A stretch of 64,000 bases of DNA from positions 14,526,437 to 14,590,436 of the forward strand of contig NC_088313.1 in the NCBI RefSeq assembly GCF_910592395.1, in the 5' to 3' direction. Numbering within the stretch: the first letter of the stretch is position 1; every line of letters starts with the position of its first letter. The notes under the pieces are model-generated. The model was not told the DNA's origin. It was given only the letters and a program-made list of their open reading frames with translations, and did no database searches. A program made the translations under genes and the position numbers. The stretch comes from Lineus longissimus. Lineage: Eukaryota > Nemertea > Pilidiophora > Heteronemertea > Lineidae. Positions 38,101-46,699 of the stretch are shown piece by piece.

Positions 38101-41100
38101 CTCGAAACAGGGAGGTTATCAGGGTGAAGGTGCTCTAAGAACTGGCTCCGAGTCGACGGGTAGTAAGGGAAACCGCTATCATAAGAGACGAACGAATTCT
38201 GAACGTCATCCTCGCGATAGGCAATCAACGCAGACCTCACAGAACAAGAGCACTGGGCATGTGAAAAGGAAACTGCACCTCACAGATTTGCAGCTGGAAG
38301 GAGGAATGCCTTCAGCTGATCAAGTCACTGTCACCCAAAATGGCAATGGCACTTCGCCAGTTCCATCAAGTAATGATTCTGAAGAATCTTTTCGAGAGGA
38401 AACAAGATGGTCCTACTCCAAAGGGGACATCGTTTTCCCAAGTCACCAAGACTCTTCAAAACTTTTGTCCAACTTCAGGATCGACGTGGAAGATCATCAT
38501 TCACAGACGGAACACCCAAATTATTCAATCCAGGATGAGGCTATGGCACGTGCCATTGAATACATTCACCTCGCGGATAAAAACAATCTTTCATCTTCGA
38601 CCGATATTGATTTGAGTGAAAAGGTTCGGCGGGAAATCCGGGACATAAAATGTCAAATGAAATTATCGGCGATACCAACGACTTCCAAGATCGGCAACAA
38701 ATCTGCTGCAATCGAGAATAATTTAGACTCCATGATAAGGGCGTCAGACATTCTGAAAGACTCCATGGAGAGTCAGCGAACGGATATGGAAGAATTTCGC
38801 AACGGTGCGAAAAGCATGATTGAAAACCTCGACGATACTGACAGCATGCTCGCAAAAATGGAGGCGCGATTCGGCGATATGAAACGGAAGAATCTAAGAC
38901 ACGAGTTGACGTTGATGAAAAATAATATTCTGATTCTCGGGATGCGTGAAGATGACAATGAATGTCCTGATGAGACCGTTAGAACGTTTTTCAAGAAACG
39001 TCTTGGGGTTGAAGCAGGTCCGCTCCTGAAGACATGTCGCTTAGGATTTCCGCGGCCCGGAGTTGATCGGGCTATTAGGGTCATCTTCCCCTCTTACAAG
39101 GAAAAGGAATTAATCAAGAGAGCTAAATATAGATTAAAGGGGACGCATTTTATCGTTTGTGACGAGTATCCGGCGGAAATTGAGATGCATCGTAAGAAGT
39201 TGTATCCGGTGCTGCGGGAGGCGAGGAGGGATGGTAAGACGACGAAGCTTAAGGTGGATACGTTGTTCATTGATGGGGAGGTATACAGGGGTGTAGGGCC
39301 CGGGCCTCTTGGTTACAAACAAGGTCCGGATGTACTGACGCTTACTGGAGAGAGTTGGTCAGATAGTGAGGTATAGCGTGACATTTTTCATAGGTTGGGA
39401 GGTATACAGGGGTGTAGGGCCCGGGCCTCTTGGTTACAAACAAGGTCCGGACGTACTGACACTCACAGAAGATAGTTGTTCAGAAACTGAAATACTACAG
39501 ATAGTTTTGTCATGATGCCATGAGATATTCAATGATTTCATGACATGGTGTGATGTCGCTCTGTTGGGCGGACGTCTTGATAATGCGCTTCTACCTGGTG
39601 GGTGGGGAATGGGCCGAGTGTCTTTATGAGAACTCATCTCTGTCAAAAGTATATGATCATTGATAAATTGTATTCATGCATCCTCTTTGGGGGATCAAAC
39701 TGAGTGCTTAGCTCTTTTGTTGCAGTTGACGTGCATAGCATGCCATGACACAATGTCATGTCCTCTGAGGAATCTTGGGGAACATTAGTTTGACCCAAAT
39801 ACCACAGATGGCAACGCTTTTGAATACGATCTAAGCACTCTGAAAGATGTCGCCACTGGTCAGCACTGTCAGCCACAGCACTGAGCACTGCTGGCCAGAA
39901 ATGACTCCCACAGCAAAAGGTCTAAGTTCTAGCACAAAAGAAGTTCATTGCTGAGAAGAAATTCCACACAATTGTCTGTGAATATTTACCTATCTCTCTT
40001 GGTTTGTTCAATTTTCTCTTTTTCATCATCTGTATTTTTCATGTTGGTACTGGTACTGGGCCTACCTGGCCATTACATGTGACCTACTCTGTCAAAAGTA
40101 CACAGGGGCTCTCACGTAAAAGACAGACATTGGGTGATATGAATAAAGACTAGCAAATGCTTTTACTCTGGTTTTGTACAGGAAGGCCTAGTGTAAATGT
40201 ACATGGAGATTTAGATAAAAGCATTTGCTAGTCTTTATTCATATCACCCATTGAGCTATTATCGTCAGTCGATTTTTAAACAAGTAATTATCAAGAAGAA
40301 AGGTTTTCTCATCCAGTTTTTCTTCCTATTCTCGATACGCAACAAGCACCAGCTATACTTCGCACAAAGCAGGTCACATAAACAGTAGAACCTCCTTTAG
40401 CAGACACCTCTCTATTAAGGACACCCTCTCTATTAAGGACACCTTCTCTATTAAGGACACTAGTTTTGGTCCCAAATTTGGTCTTTCCATTCATTTGACC
40501 TCTCTAAGCAGGACACCTCTTTATTAAGGACAGCACTTGTCCGTCCTGTAGGTGTCCTTAATAGAGAGGTTCTACTGTATATTCTCAAACTGACTTGGGA
40601 TACTATATGTTAAAATGTGAGGGTTTACAGATCAAAGGTCAGCTGTTTGATCAATTGTGTGTCAATTTTTCTTGCTGAAATAAAATATTGATCACAGAAA
40701 CTTGGATCTTTCCTTTGTGTTATTTTCCGATTTTACCTCTGAGCTGATATCCCGAGCAACATGGCTCTGTAGCACTTCCTGGCACCATCTGAGACAAGAC
40801 CACTAATGAATATTCATAGGTTGGAGGGTCGCGGCCTATCAATTAGACGAGTGCATGTTTTTAACTCTCAAGTACATATTTGGAGAGGTATTGAAAAAAT
40901 ATTTGTTGTGGCAAGTCTACAGATATAAAGAAATTATTTGATGAAAAAATTAATTTCGAATTTTGCTAATTGGGTAATAGGGGGCGTGTTTTGAGTTTTT
41001 TCTGCCAGTTGGCTGAAAAGAGTGGAAATATCAAAGTCTGTCTAATTTGTCGATTATCAAAAAATTTCCGTGGTCAATCACCATTTTATTTTTCACCATT

Positions 41101-44100
41101 TACTTGCCCGACTGTCCGGAATAACATAATATTAATTTCAGATTCACAACACCACGCGTTCTTTGATGCGTCGCGGTCAAACATTGACAATTTAACTGCT
41201 AAAAGGCTTAAAAAATCAATTGTGGTCTTGTCTCATCTGCCATCAAACCATGCAAGTTATTTAGAAACTGCAACATTTATATTAAGTACACTGTACATGT
41301 AAGACGTTTGAGATCATCTCAAATATGTTTTGCAGAAAACTGCATACTTACAGTGTGAAATCCGAGCGCAAATGTGTCATTGTCTGTGAAGAGCAACTGA
41401 CAGAGCCACTCAAATCCTTTGGCAACCTGCAACAGAAGAAGACATGGTTAAATGGTTAAATGATCTGTTATGGTCGAAGGCATTACCTGTTGGCCTATGC
41501 CTATAGAAGTGCGGGGACACTCTGGGAGAGTATTCCTCCTTCAAGCCTTTTTTGTGTGCCACTTCAGTTAGGCACCAATTATTGGCCCCATGACTCTGAC
41601 TTCAGATAGAGGTAGAGTCCACGCAAGCTTCTCTTGTTTCTCACTTGGTGGGGTCTTTTGCTAGACACCAGATACAAGGAACCTCGTTTTTTTAATCTCA
41701 TGCTAACGCCTCGTAACAGCCAGGAATTTTTTTCCATGAAAGCTAGGGTGATTCATCCAGAAATACAATCCTGGGTTCTCCCCAAGATCAAACCCAGGCC
41801 CTATTGCGTGGTAGCCAGCAGTGTTAACCACTCATCTGTGTGGCTCTTCATATTGTACACAAAATGTACAGCAGATTTAATTGTATACAGAACCCTCTGT
41901 TTCATACAGAAAGTTTCCTGCTGCCAGAGGCGTCTGCTGAGGGGGCATTCCACTGTACCTTGTTGGCATTGAGTTGCTTCAGTTGACCATCCTCCAAGCT
42001 ATACTGCACGTATTTACCATCTCTGCCACAACTGTATACATGGTCGTCATGGAAACAAACATGGCTGACGCCCGACTTCCCATGAACCTTGAGGAATGTT
42101 TTGGACGGGGACGATGACGAATCGGAAAGGTCGTACACATGGAGCGTCCCACCGCGATCGCCACAGACGAGTAGTTCCTCTTCTGGAAGGAGGATGGCGC
42201 TAGTTACCCATCGCTGTTTGCAGTACGGCAGTGTGAAATCATGGAAAAGCTTCACCAGGGTCCCCATGTGACCATCTTCTACCAATAGTTCATATATTAC
42301 CTAGAAAACACAAAATATAGGGAAAAATCATCCAATGAGCTATTCGTTCCAAAACGTATGTCTTTTCACCCAGGTATGAATTTTTAGCTATTCAGATAAA
42401 CATCACACAAATTACAGGATTAAACAAATACCTCTACTTCAAACTAGCAATGACCAATTTTCAATCAAGAAATACAAAGTTTAACGCAGCTCCGACAGAC
42501 AATGCTCTGAATGGACGCTAGAGACAGCGTCAGGAAATTTTGAGTAATTGCGGGTAAAAAGAAAGTCCATGATTTACATTGCTTCGTGCGAACGCAGAAC
42601 GGCGTCTGGCAGAACAGAACGAGTCGACTCACAATTTTTCCATCAGGTCCCGAGACCAGCACAGTATTACTTCCTCCATCCACCACTAACCATTCGATGC
42701 TGTGTATCTTCCCCTCAAACACTTGATGATCTACAGTCTTGCTGTCAGCTGTAAGAACAACAGGTTGTAAGTGGAACCACCCTTAGCGGACACTTCTCAT
42801 TGAGGACACTTCTCATGACACTTCTCATTGACCCTCACCATTGAGGACACTGTATTTGGTCCCACATTAGTCATTTCCATTCAATTTGACCTCGGTAAAC
42901 AGGACACCTCTCAATTAAGGCAAATTTGTCAGTCTGAATCAAATGCAAACTTTATAAAGAGCACGAAAATGTCAACTCTAATGCTTTAACCATTGCAGTG
43001 AACGCGCTATTAACTCTATCGCCAAGTGAAAATGAGCAATATCGCTATATTTTAGCGTCGCCAAAATTTCACCTGGAATTTGTATGTAGCCCATAGGTGG
43101 CACTGTTTTAAAAAGCCCGACACATTCAAAACAGTCAAGGCAAACATACTAGCACATTACTTCGAGAAGATTGAAAGCGACAAAGACACCTTAATTGATA
43201 CCATAGTCACATGTGTTGGCAAAATCTCTCAGAACCCTTTCACACGCAAATGATGGTCATGGGCAAAAGGGTTAAAAAGAAATATGTCCAGGCTACCAGC
43301 AACTTACCTACAGATACTATTTTTATTCCTCCGCTGATGTTCCCAAGCGCAGCGTACGCTCCACAGGGACTTGGAGATAGGACACTATATGATCTGTAGG
43401 CTTCATCGACTAGGAGCTGTTTCCAGTTGCCTGTGATTATCGAGTATTGGAGCAGTGAGCCCTCATTGGTCAGGACAATGATAGCATCGTCGTTAAGGAG
43501 GCCGATGGTTCTGGGGAAGTCGCCCTTTAACTAGAGTAGGACATATTTTTCATTATATCAGAATGCCACGCAACAGGGACTCGTTCCAATCCAAACCAAA
43601 TAAATGTATACCGTTCATTCAAAATTTGAAATTTGTAAATGAATTTGAAAATATCCGATTGTGTACATATGTACCGAATAAAAATTTCAACAGTGCCGTC
43701 ATGTAGATGGATATACGCATACTGTATATGCAAGTTCCAGCTTAGTTGCATACATGATCACTGCACTACAGCATTGTGTATGATTGCATTTCTATTTTCC
43801 CGGACCACCAGTATTTACGAACGGCGTACCCCTTTAAAACACATCAATACTATATTGGACCACCAGTAATTACAAATGGCATACCCCTTTAAACAGATCA
43901 ATACAGTATTGGGTATCTAAGGACAACTGAAACAATGCAGTACTTACCAAACTGGCCGGCAGCTGGAGGACATTGGAAGTGAAGGGGTTAACCTTGCCCT
44001 TTGCCTTCAGATCCCACAGCCGCACACTGCAGTCACCTCCTCCGGTTGCCTGGAATGAAAAGTATAGACATTCACCTCAGTAATATCAAATATGACCACA

Positions 44101-46688
44101 TGTACACTTTAGCAGACTCGAATATTTTAAGTAAATCACCATCAATTGTTTTTAGAATATTGTTCGATTGCGCTGAAAGTGACAAGCCACCAAGAAATCA
44201 CTTACAATGAGATTCTGCGATGGATGGACCCCCACACTCCAGATGCTCTTCCCTCGATGACCTTTGAACCTCTGTACGACTTGACCGGCGTAATCCCAGA
44301 CGCATGTGGTAGAATCCTGCAGAGAAAATGAAATGTTGAAGGAGACAAGCTACAGTAGAACCTCTCTATTATGGACATCCTTGGGACTGACTGAGGCTGT
44401 CCTCAATAGAGAGGCATCCTGATTACAGAGGTCAGTTTGAATGGAAATGACAAATAATGGGCCAACACAGGTGTCCTTATTAAAGAGGGTGTCCTGTTTT
44501 ATTTCAAACAACAATTTTTTGGTAACTTTATCCACAAAGTGGGTATGAGTCTGTGGCTGCGGCCAGTTTCAGTCCAATTTCACTGCGCGTTCACAGTGTA
44601 TAATGTACAGTCACTAATACAATATGGAAGCTAATACTGGCAGAGAGAATATGCTTGAATACCATGTCTGCTTTGGAGTTTGCTAAACTAGTCCTCTTCC
44701 CTAATATTTTCATGAGGAATCCTATGAAATTCAGAACCAATTATATTTCAAAGAAATCTCACCTCCCCTATTGTTATGAATAAGCGGTCCAACAATTGCA
44801 CATTCCAAACTCTTGCAGTATGTCCATATAACCTGTAGACCTTGGTGAATTCCATTTCAGACCAGTCGGCAAGTTTGAACTCTTTCGTCTCTTGTCCGAC
44901 GACTGCATTTGGTGAAGCCAGTTTCCACAGTTGCAGGCTGCGGTCGTCTGATACAGAGCAGAGATACTGGAGGGATGGATGGTAGGCGATGGAAAAGATC
45001 ACACCCTGCCAAGTGAGAAATATTGTAAGATTGGATTTGGATAATGTCAATAGCATTCCGCAAAGTTACTATTAATAGCTCACAAGGTCATTTGCATAAG
45101 ATATTGATGACGTTTTAGTCACGTGACAGTCGGACATCGACACTTATTTCTACGCATTTGAGCTTATTTCAAAGTCAATTATCTTTGACCCTGCATTGTT
45201 TTTAGCATGAATGATACCATAGAGTCAAAGAAAGTAATATTCAGAACAATTATGTAGTATTTCCAACACTCGGACATGTGCCAGATTGAATCTAACTGCC
45301 CTAGTTAGAAAGCCTGAATCCATTACGAAACCGCATGTTTGTCCGACATTGCTTGTAATTCAGCAATGGGGAAATAGAGGGCAGCAGCTGCAGTGACGTC
45401 ATCTTCGCGGAATGCTATTGACTCGATTATTATTTTAAGAATTGTAAAAACCAGGACAAAGTTACATCCAATCACATACCTGGTGTCCACCAAGCCGATA
45501 TAAAACTTTCGAGAAACCTTCCTTCTTTTGCCCACAAACAGCCCAGATCACCACTTGGTTGAAGACAGTTCCAGCAGCCAACACCAGATCAGCCCAACAC
45601 GTACCTAGAAACCTCGCACAATATCTGATGGTGGTCAAGGAAAAGAAAGGTGGATTCGCAAAACGGGCACAATATAAGGTAGGGTGGTACAATTAAATTG
45701 CAGGTAGCAGCAAATTAAATCGTTTTACGGGACACTTTAAGTAACTGATGTGTGAAAATGATCTCGGCTTCTGATGAAAATAAAGGATACAGAATACATA
45801 TCTCTTCACACTGAACACTCTCCAGCACCGTCCTTGTCCTCCAGTCATACAGCTGTACACAGTTGTGGCCCTGGGCAACTGCCAGGGTCGACTCAGCCTT
45901 GGAGGTTACCCAGGCAACATCCCAGATCCAGTCATCAAACCTCGTAGGCTCTTGAACCAGTTGTAAGCTAAAATGAAATGGTGATGTCATTGGCACTCTG
46001 AACACTGTTGTGGGCGAGGTCAACCATTATGTCGTTACATTTGTTTATTTAAACCCACACCGAGGTCAACCATTATGTCATCAATGGGGGTTTCGTACCA
46101 AAGACAAGGCAAAGTTTGTGTCGATTCTTTTGGAATTCATCCGAGGACCCTTGCCCAGCTGCTTACCTTGATCTAGCCTCTTCAAAAGACGCTATCCTGA
46201 GAAATTTCTGACCAAACAGGCAGAAGAGTGCTGAACCCTTTGACGCTGCACCGGGTCTCATTCCATGGATCTTTGAACCAGGGAGGCATTTTGAGCTCGA
46301 TAGATGTTTATTTGTCTTAAGGTCAAACAGATGAAGCCACGGACCAATCCCTGCAGAAAAATCGAAAACCTTTCAAGGGATACGTTGCATATTCAATCGA
46401 ATGATTTAGGCCTTTTTAATGAGCGAGATATAACACTTTTTGTGTTTTCTGTTTTAGCCACTTGGTGGCGAAATCCCGAATCTAACCAGACTGAAATTTG
46501 GTCTCCCTGGGGAACATTATGTACCCAGTTTCAAAACGATAGCTCCAGTAGTTACAAAACGTGCTTTGCTAACAGACACCGCCAAAAATGGATGTGCACC
46601 AGAGGTGAACTAAAAACATACCGGCCAAAAGGTGGTTCTCTGTGAACTCTAATGCTGTCACTGGTCCAATCAGGGGTAGTGCCTTCAT
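30655..46688 (-). CDS. WDR6: WDR6, WD-repeat tRNA 2'-O-methylation cofactor (17 coding exons, complete)
   Basis: WDR6 (yeast Trm734/Rtt10) is the WD40 partner of the FTSJ1/Trm7 methyltransferase, which 2'-O-methylates the anticodon loop of tRNAs in the cytosol. Coding exons, 5' to 3': 46622-46688, 46167-46350, 45798-45967, 45480-45604, 44763-45005, 44206-44316, 43948-44049, 43308-43530, 42633-42748, 41959-42300, 41352-41426, 34723-34902, 34282-34396, 32845-33909, 32491-32711, 30918-30988, 30655-30733. All phases join, giving 3489 nt (about 1162 aa); human WDR6 is about 1121 aa. Family hallmarks seen: LIGPVTALEF at the N-terminus, GVIFSIAYHP, SDDRSLQLW, GHTARVWNVQLL, GGGDCSVRLWDL, ELLVCGDRGG, GGGHRDWDF, LHGRELTDV, SAGGRAQLKSW, AACSDGFLRLF, GTDGRIAFWD and the final LSGTGLQLLRL. 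The ATG at 46688 is the first Met after an in-frame TGA. Intron 16 uses a GC donor with consensus GCAAGT. Intron 11 is 6.4 kb and hosts an opposite-strand ORF. Exons were read by eye; exact junctions could move by a few bases. Confidence 0.95.
31021..32152 (+). mobile_element. Tandem-repeat-bearing element with 3' hairpin (HINE/Helitron-like candidate)
   Basis: Starts GGGCCATTGTGCTCACC and ends in a perfect 10-bp stem hairpin AGCTCACCTC-TGCTAA-GAGGTGAGCT (32126-32151). Between lie three units of about 300 bp anchored by GACCTCTGTGACCTTGA (31152, 31466, 31767), each with GGTGGCCAA, CCAAACTTCGGT, GGGGTACATGTGTACC and GTTAAGAAACGTGCC. A GAC microsatellite (32041-32110) precedes the hairpin. Related pieces are at 11060-11240, 27290-27655 (minus) and 46430-46616. 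Central tandem repeats plus a terminal hairpin suggest a Helentron-associated element; that classification is inference. Confidence 0.6.
32041..32110 (+). repeat. GAC microsatellite near the 3' end of the HINE-like element
   Basis: GACGACGG and then eleven or more GAC triplets, 15 bp before the terminal hairpin region. The poly-Asp or poly-Ser reading frames across it are artefacts. Confidence 0.9.
33416..33523 (-). repeat. 27-bp coding minisatellite inside WDR6 exon 14
   Basis: Four in-frame copies of a 9-residue unit lie in the loop between WD repeats: DIQSITCSP, DAQSDTCSP, DVQSFMCIL and DSQSITCSH. The unit is exactly 27 nt, so copy-number change would keep the frame. Human WDR6 has no such block as far as I recall. 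It probably forms a solvent-exposed, cysteine-bearing loop. Confidence 0.85.
35740..36410 (+). repeat. 116-bp tandem array upstream of the ORF1p-like gene
   Basis: About six imperfect units, with anchors (ACAAACTAGACAAGTTGATG or variants) near 35752, 35899, 36018, 36134, 36250 and 36348. The central units are 116 bp apart and nearly identical; outer units are diverged and vary in length. Each contains a TTCAGTGCTGAGAATAGG block. The array ends about 0.6 kb before the ORF1p-like start codon, recalling the promoter monomers in the 5' UTR of some L1 elements. That role is inference. Confidence 0.75.
37004..39376 (+). CDS. 790-aa intronless ORF with LINE-1 ORF1p-like C-terminus, nested antisense in WDR6 intron 11
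   Basis: A single open frame starts at the first ATG after an in-frame TAG (CTA TAG GAA GTC ATG). Residues 1-500 are basic, Ser/Gly/Arg-rich and predicted disordered. Within them, six degenerate copies of (T/S/A)NL-x4-S-x-S-x2-D(L/V/I) begin near residues 64, 119, 162, 198, 259 and 310. Residues about 535-640 look helical or coiled-coil. Residues about 628-712 (RHELTLMKNNILILGMRED through RAIRVIFPSYKEKELIKRAK) match the RRM-like domain, and 713-765 the C-terminal domain, of LINE-1 ORF1p/Transposase_22 proteins, which bind nucleic acid. Length is about twice that of a usual ORF1p. No endonuclease or reverse transcriptase follows. It is either the 5' part of a broken LINE or, as the undamaged 2.4-kb frame suggests, a domesticated gene. 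Expression is unknown. Confidence 0.72.
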   Translation: MLQSPKISQQNDRVGTGGNNGAKALRERVFRDNKQLDRGGPVSVKTMVVWRSRQSGTASEDKSTNLSKRRSISTSDLSNGGNVEQRDNGTTFQPMSISGLRPVSPQRQGQGRKSKPHGTNLNQNSSSSSQDVRQAAGGDVSLSNLGPRRKQDKRNDNRSHRANLSKAGSASTCDLREVGTKDTIMSPGTRAHQGRKNTNLQKAGLSASMCDLSKGVAYDSRSPQKARKPRKRRQSGSRSREISITGQKEMRNGGGNGRSNLIKVVSSSSFDLRHAGFDDSGRPARPESFLLAPRTRYDSYSDALKYGSQSNLSQMRSVSSLDIWDVEQHDSTSTDQIDLGNDFKGQGERLGSPNNGEKTKLVLGTDSKQGGYQGEGALRTGSESTGSKGNRYHKRRTNSERHPRDRQSTQTSQNKSTGHVKRKLHLTDLQLEGGMPSADQVTVTQNGNGTSPVPSSNDSEESFREETRWSYSKGDIVFPSHQDSSKLLSNFRIDVEDHHSQTEHPNYSIQDEAMARAIEYIHLADKNNLSSSTDIDLSEKVRREIRDIKCQMKLSAIPTTSKIGNKSAAIENNLDSMIRASDILKDSMESQRTDMEEFRNGAKSMIENLDDTDSMLAKMEARFGDMKRKNLRHELTLMKNNILILGMREDDNECPDETVRTFFKKRLGVEAGPLLKTCRLGFPRPGVDRAIRVIFPSYKEKELIKRAKYRLKGTHFIVCDEYPAEIEMHRKKLYPVLREARRDGKTTKLKVDTLFIDGEVYRGVGPGPLGYKQGPDVLTLTGESWSDSEV
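39276..39516 (+). repeat. 121-bp tandem duplication of the 3' end of the ORF1p-like gene
   Basis: The block starting GGGAGGTATACAGGGG at 39276 recurs at 39397, 121 bp downstream, and includes the region coding for the last residues. The first 60 bp are nearly identical; the tail is about 80% alike. The second copy lies after the stop codon, so the present stop is a product of, or was bypassed by, the duplication. Confidence 0.85.
40131..40250. repeat. Perfect 35-bp inverted repeat (hairpin) in WDR6 intron 11
   Basis: 40131-40165 and 40216-40250 are exact reverse complements (TGGGTGATATGAATAAAGAC at the outer end, CAAATGCTTTTA at the inner), separated by 50 nt. No target duplication was seen. 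It could be a young MITE, or a transcribed hairpin on either strand; the size and perfect pairing exceed usual animal pre-miRNAs. Confidence 0.8.
40383..40577. mobile_element. MITE family 1 copy, inside WDR6 intron 11
   Basis: Full-length copy with CAGTAGAACCTCC at the left and GGTTCTACTG at the right. An extra internal repeat of CTCTATTAAGGACACC occurs three times near the left end. Confidence 0.85.
41510..41855 (-). mobile_element. tRNA-derived SINE, full length, in WDR6 intron 10
   Basis: Minus-strand head GATGAGTGGTTAACACTGCTGG and CTGGGTTTGATCTTGGGG (decayed B box), then the shared body to TTGGTGCCTAACTGAAGTGG and CTCCCAGAGTGTCCCC. About 80 bp longer than the 9143 copy because of an extra segment before GACTCTACCTCT. 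Confidence 0.75.
42769..42935. mobile_element. MITE family 1 copy in WDR6 intron 8
   Basis: Begins AGTGGAACCACCCTTAGCGG about 20 bp upstream of the WDR6 exon 9 acceptor (exon 42633-42748) and runs away from it. Internal CCATTCAATTTGACCTC is clear; it contains a small local duplication of GACACTTCTCATTGA. Confidence 0.7.
43545..43914 (+). repeat. AT-rich interspersed repeat, longest copy (family 2)
   Basis: Consensus blocks in order: CGTTCATTCAAAATTTGAAA, GAAAATATCCGATTGTGTAC, AATTTCAACAGTGCCGTC, GATCACTGCACTACAGCATT, CATTTCTATTTTCCCGGACC and ACGAACGGCGTACCCCTTTA. The last 57 bp are duplicated in tandem (43801-43857, 43858-43914). Other copies: 6480-6680 (minus), 52335-52475, 57775-57872 (minus), 61690-61800, 62665-62780 and 63820-63880. 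Ends rich in CCCCTTTAAA and TTAAAGGG suggest inverted-repeat termini. Confidence 0.65.
44353..44505. mobile_element. MITE family 1 copy in WDR6 intron 5
   Basis: Starts TACAGTAGAACCTCTCTATT; the central block is in reverse orientation relative to the copy at 19988 (GAGGTCAGTTTGAATGGAAA). The right end is lost. Confidence 0.75.
46430..46616 (+). mobile_element. 3' part of the HINE-like element, abutting the WDR6 intron 1 donor
   Basis: GCCACTTGGTGGCGAAATCC, ACTGAAATTTGGTCTCC, TACAAAACGTGCTTTGCTAA and the end CCAGAGGTGAACTAAA. Its end is 5 bp from the GT donor of WDR6 exon 1 (exon edge 46622). Confidence 0.65.
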
Positions 46689-46699
46689 CGCCTTTAGAC

